Made by a program: the position numbers and the translations under genes
From: Desulfarculus sp.
GTDB lineage: Bacteria; Desulfobacterota; Desulfarculia; Desulfarculales; Desulfarculaceae
NCBI GenBank assembly: GCA_016208115.1
Contig: JACQYR010000121.1
Coordinates: 1 to 35,390, forward strand
DNA: 35,390 bases
Direction of reading: 5' to 3'
Shown: piece by piece, positions 32,497 to 35,390 of the stretch
Layout of the letters: each line of letters starts with the position of its first letter
Numbering within the stretch: the stretch's first letter is position 1
The notes under the pieces: model-generated
What the model was told of the DNA's origin: nothing
The model's database searches: none
What the model saw: only the letters and a program-made list of their open reading frames with translations

Positions 32497-33084
32497 ATGA
32501 CGTCCGAGCAAAAAGTGGAAAGGCTCATGTCGCCCGCGGAGGCAGCCGGCCTGCTGCGCTCCCTGGCCGAGAAGCTGGAAGCGGGCAACCTGGAGTTTGG
32601 CCACGTGTCGGTGGAGCTTGACGACTTCTTCAGCGTCAAGCAGACGGTCAAGACCAAGTCTGACCGGCTGTGCTTCAAGCTGAAGCTGAAATACGAAAAG
32701 AGCCTGCACCAAATCGGCGCGCTCACTCCGGCGCCCACGCACCCGCTATTGGAAAAGGACTTGGACGAGGATGAGGAGGAAAAGCCGTTGGGCCGCCCCT
32801 CGGGGTACAAGCAACTAAAAAAGACCATGGGGCGCGGCTTCAAGCAGATCGGGGAGGCGCTGAAGCTGGGGAACCTGCCCGACCCGATCCTGGTGCACAG
32901 CTTTCACGAGCAATGTCAGGCCATGGCCACCTTCCCCGGCAAGGGCGACGAGCACTACCAGGCCTTCAAGGAGCAGGCCGGCCTGCTGTTGGCCAGCGTG
33001 CGGCAGAGAGACCTGGCCCAGGCCGCCGCGGCCCATGCCGCCCTGGGCGCCATGAAAAAGGCCTGTCACGCCCAATACAAGTAA
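32497..33084 (+). CDS. XXXCH-domain protein (GAK system)
   Basis: The 195-residue protein opens with an amphi-Trp-like half (SPAEAAGLLRSLAEKLEAGN, HVSVELDDFFSVKQ, CFKLKLKYEKS; about residues 10-70), and ends with the helical XXXCH-type segment: QAMATFPGKGDEHYQAFKEQ, then AALGAMKKACHAQYK at the C-terminus with the namesake Cys-His. A single upstream Cys in HEQCQAMA resembles a heme-free version of a cytochrome-c-prime-like helix, but no CXXCH motif is present, so heme binding is not claimed. AAGGAG lies eight bases before the ATG. Confidence 0.75.
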   Translation: MTSEQKVERLMSPAEAAGLLRSLAEKLEAGNLEFGHVSVELDDFFSVKQTVKTKSDRLCFKLKLKYEKSLHQIGALTPAPTHPLLEKDLDEDEEEKPLGRPSGYKQLKKTMGRGFKQIGEALKLGNLPDPILVHSFHEQCQAMATFPGKGDEHYQAFKEQAGLLLASVRQRDLAQAAAAHAALGAMKKACHAQYK

Positions 33085-33109
33085 ACACCAGGCGGAGGCT
33101 CGCCCCTAC

Positions 33110-34223
33110 ATGAAAACCTACGTGCTGGACACCAACGTCCTTTTGCACGATCCCCATGCTCTCTTCGTTTTCCAGGACAACGCGGTGGTCATTCCCCTGG
33201 CCGTGGTGGAGGAGTTGGACCAGCAAAAAAAGCGCCAGGACGAGATCGGCCGCAATGCGCGCACGGTTTCCCGTCAACTTGACGCCTTGCGGGAGTATGG
33301 CGGCCTGGCCCAGGGCGTGGCCACGCCCCAGGGCGGTGGACTACGATACCCTCTACACCGGCACGCGCAACATCTTCCTGGAGCCTCGGGAGGTGGAGAG
33401 GTTCTACACGCAGGGCCGCCTGAAAATCGGCGGCCGCCGGCGCATGCTGCCCAATCAGTTCGCGGTCATCAGGTGCCGGGAGCAGACCTCCCTTTCAGCC
33501 TTGGCCCGGCATGAAAACGGCGACCTGTTGCCGCTGACCATGGCTGACGCTGAGTGCATGGGCCTGAAGCCGCGCAACAAGGAACAGCGCTTCGCCCTGG
33601 AGCTGCTGCTGCGCGACGAGATAAGGATAGTGACCCTGGCTGGCCCGGCCGGCACAGGCAAAACCCTGCTGGCCTTGGCGGCGGGCCTGGAAAAGGTCAT
33701 GGAACAACGCGCCTACCGCAAACTCCTGGTCACCAGGCCCTTGGTGCCCATGGGGCAAGACCTGGGTTACCTTCCCGGCGAGAAGGAAGAAAAGCTGCGC
33801 CCCTGGATGCAGCCGCTCAATGACAACCTGGAGTTTTTGTTCCGCGAATACCCGGCCAGCAACGGCAAGGGAGGCGGCAAGCCCTTTGGCACCCATGAGT
33901 ACCTGATGGCCCAGGGGATGCTGGAACTGGAGGCCCTGACCTATATCCGCGGCCGCAGCATCCCCCAGCAGTTCATAATCTGCGACGAGGCCCAGAACCT
34001 GACCCCGCACATGGTCAAGACCCTGATTACCAGGGTGGGCCAGGGCAGCAAGATCGTCTTCACCGGCGACCCCGAACAGATAGACCACCCGTATCTGGAC
34101 GCCAGCAGCAACGGCCTGACCCACCTGGTGGAGAAGATGAAGCAGGAGAGCCTCAGCGGCCACGTCTCCCTGGTCAAGGGCGAGCGTTCGCGGGTGGCGG
34201 AGCTGGGGGCAAGCCTCCTGTAA
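33110..34223 (+). pseudogene. phoH: PIN-PhoH protein with an out-of-frame internal deletion
   Basis: The gene starts at ATG 33110 (GGAGG upstream) with a PIN nuclease domain (YVLDTNVLLHDPHAL, VVIPLAVVEELDQQKK) in one frame. After ATPQGG near 33337 the coding sequence continues in the +1 frame as VDYDTLYTGTRNIF from 33336, leading into a complete PhoH ATPase: Walker A LAGPAGTGKTLLALAAG, Walker B FIICDEAQNLTP and FTGDPEQID, ending at 34223. In usual PIN-PhoH proteins some 60-70 residues, including a late active-site Asp, separate these two points. So bases seem deleted as well as the frame shifted. The ATPase part is otherwise intact and could be made from an internal start; sequence or assembly error is possible. 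Confidence 0.75.
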
Positions 34224-34246
34224 GGAAGCTGCGCCAACCGTAGCGC

Positions 34247-34942
34247 TCAGCAGGCGTTGGCGTCGGGCTCCCTTGGCACCATGCCACCCTGATGCCTGAT
34301 GATGCGTCCCTCGACCAGGAAGACCACCTCCTCGGCGATGTTGGTGGCCTCGTCGCCCACGCGCTCGTAGTGGCGGGCGGCCAGGATGAATTCCACCCCC
34401 CGGCGGATGAGCCTCTGCTCGGTGGCCATCCATTCCACCATGTCCTCCAGCACCTGGCGGTTCAAGTCGTCCAGGTCCTTGTCGCGAGCCAACACCTTGC
34501 AGACCAGTTGCAGATCGCCGTTGGCCAGGGCGTCCATGCAGGACCGCGCCATGTCCTGGGAGATATCGGCCATGTCCAGGATGGTGGGCGGCACCTCGGT
34601 GGGCAGAAGCTCCTTGAGGGCCAGGGAGCGCTGGGCGATGTTCACGGCCTGGTCCCCCATGCGCTCCAGATAGGCGCAGATTTTTATTACCGCAGACAAG
34701 AAGCGCAGGTCCACGGCCACGGGCTGCTGGGTGGCCAAGAGGGCGATGCAGCGCTCCTCGATCTGGTTCTGCATCATGTCTATGGGCCGGTCCTTGCTGA
34801 TAACCGTCATGGCCAACTCGGCGTCGCGGCGCGCCAGCGCGCTGGAGGAATCGTGAATGGCCTCCTCCACCAGACCGGCCATGCGCAGCAAATCCGACTT
34901 CACCTCTTGCATCTGCTTGTGGAAATGGGAACCCGTGTTCAT
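34247..34942 (-). CDS. phoU: Phosphate-signalling protein PhoU
   Basis: The 231-residue protein has two three-helix PhoU repeats, each with the metal-binding signature: AYLERMGDQAVNIAQ near residue 89 and RHYERVGDEATNIAEE near 191. PhoU links the Pst phosphate transporter to the PhoR sensor kinase and dampens the Pho response when phosphate is plentiful. AGGACG is upstream of ATG 34942. It follows pstB on the same strand by 78 bases and is convergent with the PhoH gene, with 23 bases between the stops. Confidence 0.93.
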   Translation of the reverse strand: MNTGSHFHKQMQEVKSDLLRMAGLVEEAIHDSSSALARRDAELAMTVISKDRPIDMMQNQIEERCIALLATQQPVAVDLRFLSAVIKICAYLERMGDQAVNIAQRSLALKELLPTEVPPTILDMADISQDMARSCMDALANGDLQLVCKVLARDKDLDDLNRQVLEDMVEWMATEQRLIRRGVEFILAARHYERVGDEATNIAEEVVFLVEGRIIRHQGGMVPREPDANAC

Positions 34943-35020
34943 GTTTTGTCGTCCTGCTCTCCGAAAATATTAGGCCCCGATTGGTTGATTGAGCGGCCTG
35001 AAGGCTTGGCCGCCCCGCCG

Positions 35021-35390
35021 CTAGCCGAACCGTCCCGTGATGTAGTGCTCGGTCTGCTCCTGCTGGGGCCGGGTGAAGATGCGCTCCGTGGGTCCCATCT
35101 CGATCAGCCGGCCCAGGTAGAAAAAGGCGGTCTCGTCGGAGACCCGGGCCGCCTGCTGCATGTTGTGGGTGACGATGATGACCGTGTAGCTCTTCTTCAG
35201 TTCCTTGACCAGCTCCTCGATGCGGGCCGTGGCGATGGGGTCCAGGGCGCTGGTGGGCTCGTCCATCAAGAGCACCTCGGGCTCCATGGCGATGGCCCGG
35301 GCTATACACAGACGCTGCTGCTGGCCGCCGGAGAGCCCCAGGGCCGATTGCGGCAGGATGTCCTTGACCTCGTCCCAGATGGCCGCGGCC
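35021..35390 (-). CDS. pstB: Phosphate ABC transporter ATP-binding protein, C-terminal part (runs off the window)
   Basis: The last 122 codons are in the window; the start lies beyond 35390. The signature [18 protein letters not shown], Walker [14 protein letters not shown], the switch His in [13 protein letters not shown] and the ending [18 protein letters not shown] are those of PstB. It energises high-affinity phosphate uptake. The order pstB-phoU is the usual one, and its presence beside three Pho-box units supports the view of a phosphate-starvation island. An ATG at 35287 is internal. Confidence 0.94.
   Translation of the reverse strand, partial: AAAIWDEVKDILPQSALGLSGGQQQRLCIARAIAMEPEVLLMDEPTSALDPIATARIEELVKELKKSYTVIIVTHNMQQAARVSDETAFFYLGRLIEMGPTERIFTRPQQEQTEHYITGRFG

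Noticed and set aside
32497-33084. Cytochrome c or heme protein because of the C-terminal Cys-His
   Set aside because: There is no CXXCH motif and no export signal; the Cys-His fits the XXXCH family instead.
33110-33514. The PIN frame read on past 33340 as a complete 134-residue protein
   Set aside because: After PQGG the residues lose all family character (Pro/His/Arg-rich), while the adjacent frame continues as a clear PhoH protein; the tail is read-through of the wrong frame.
1-35390. CRISPR arrays, tRNA or rRNA genes, insertion sequences
   Set aside because: I looked for regular spaced repeats, cloverleaf-type segments and transposase genes and found none; short RNA genes without clear features could still be missed.

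Overview
The window is about 35 kb of gene-dense, very GC-rich bacterial chromosome. The gene content points to a Desulfobacterota (deltaproteobacterial, probably sulfate-reducing) organism: a tungstate ABC transporter next to a TunR-type regulator (a family described from sulfate reducers), a TAXI/TRAP transporter, FmdB-type and amphi-Trp/XXXCH small proteins, and many TTG/GTG starts. This placement is inferred from gene content only. No tRNA, rRNA, CRISPR array or insertion sequence was seen.

Left part (1-15139) is mostly housekeeping and transport. A leftward nucleotide-sugar operon (rfbB, rfbD and the start of a UDP-glucuronate-decarboxylase-like gene) is followed by a small Cys/His protein plus cupin pair, a stand-alone response regulator and an FmdB-type zinc ribbon. 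Then comes a leftward tungstate block: tupA-tupB-tupC, a regulator built from a catalytically dead tyrosine recombinase plus two molybdate-binding (TOBE) domains, and a TSUP anion permease. A membrane protein fused to a spermidine-synthase domain and a TAXI-DUF1850-fused TRAP permease operon complete this part.

Right part (15140-35390) looks like a phosphate-starvation island. Three intergenic regions each carry four heptamers of PhoB-box type at exact 11-bp spacing (15248-15287, 20914-20953, 25450-25489). They precede three transcription units: (i) a five-gene unit with an unrecognised 804-residue protein, a phosphatidylserine-decarboxylase-like protein that lacks the self-cleavage end, an Lgt-like membrane protein, an arsenate reductase and a TPR protein; (ii) a degenerate-GGDEF/EAL/CBS/GGDEF signalling protein and a chemoreceptor; (iii) a long operon matching the predicted but, as far as I know, experimentally uncharacterised GAK system (ATP-grasp enzyme, amphi-Trp proteins, HprK-related kinase B, CofD-like protein, XXXCH protein), here joined by a PHP-type hydrolase, a PhoU-aminoglycoside-phosphotransferase-type kinase fusion and a PIN-PhoH gene. 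phoU and pstB follow on the opposite strand.

The most interesting content is this Pho-linked arrangement: a GAK operon with a built-in PhoU-kinase fusion, and a probable lipid-related operon of novel composition that includes arsC, which makes sense if arsenate enters through the high-affinity phosphate transporter. The PIN-PhoH gene appears broken by an out-of-frame internal deletion.
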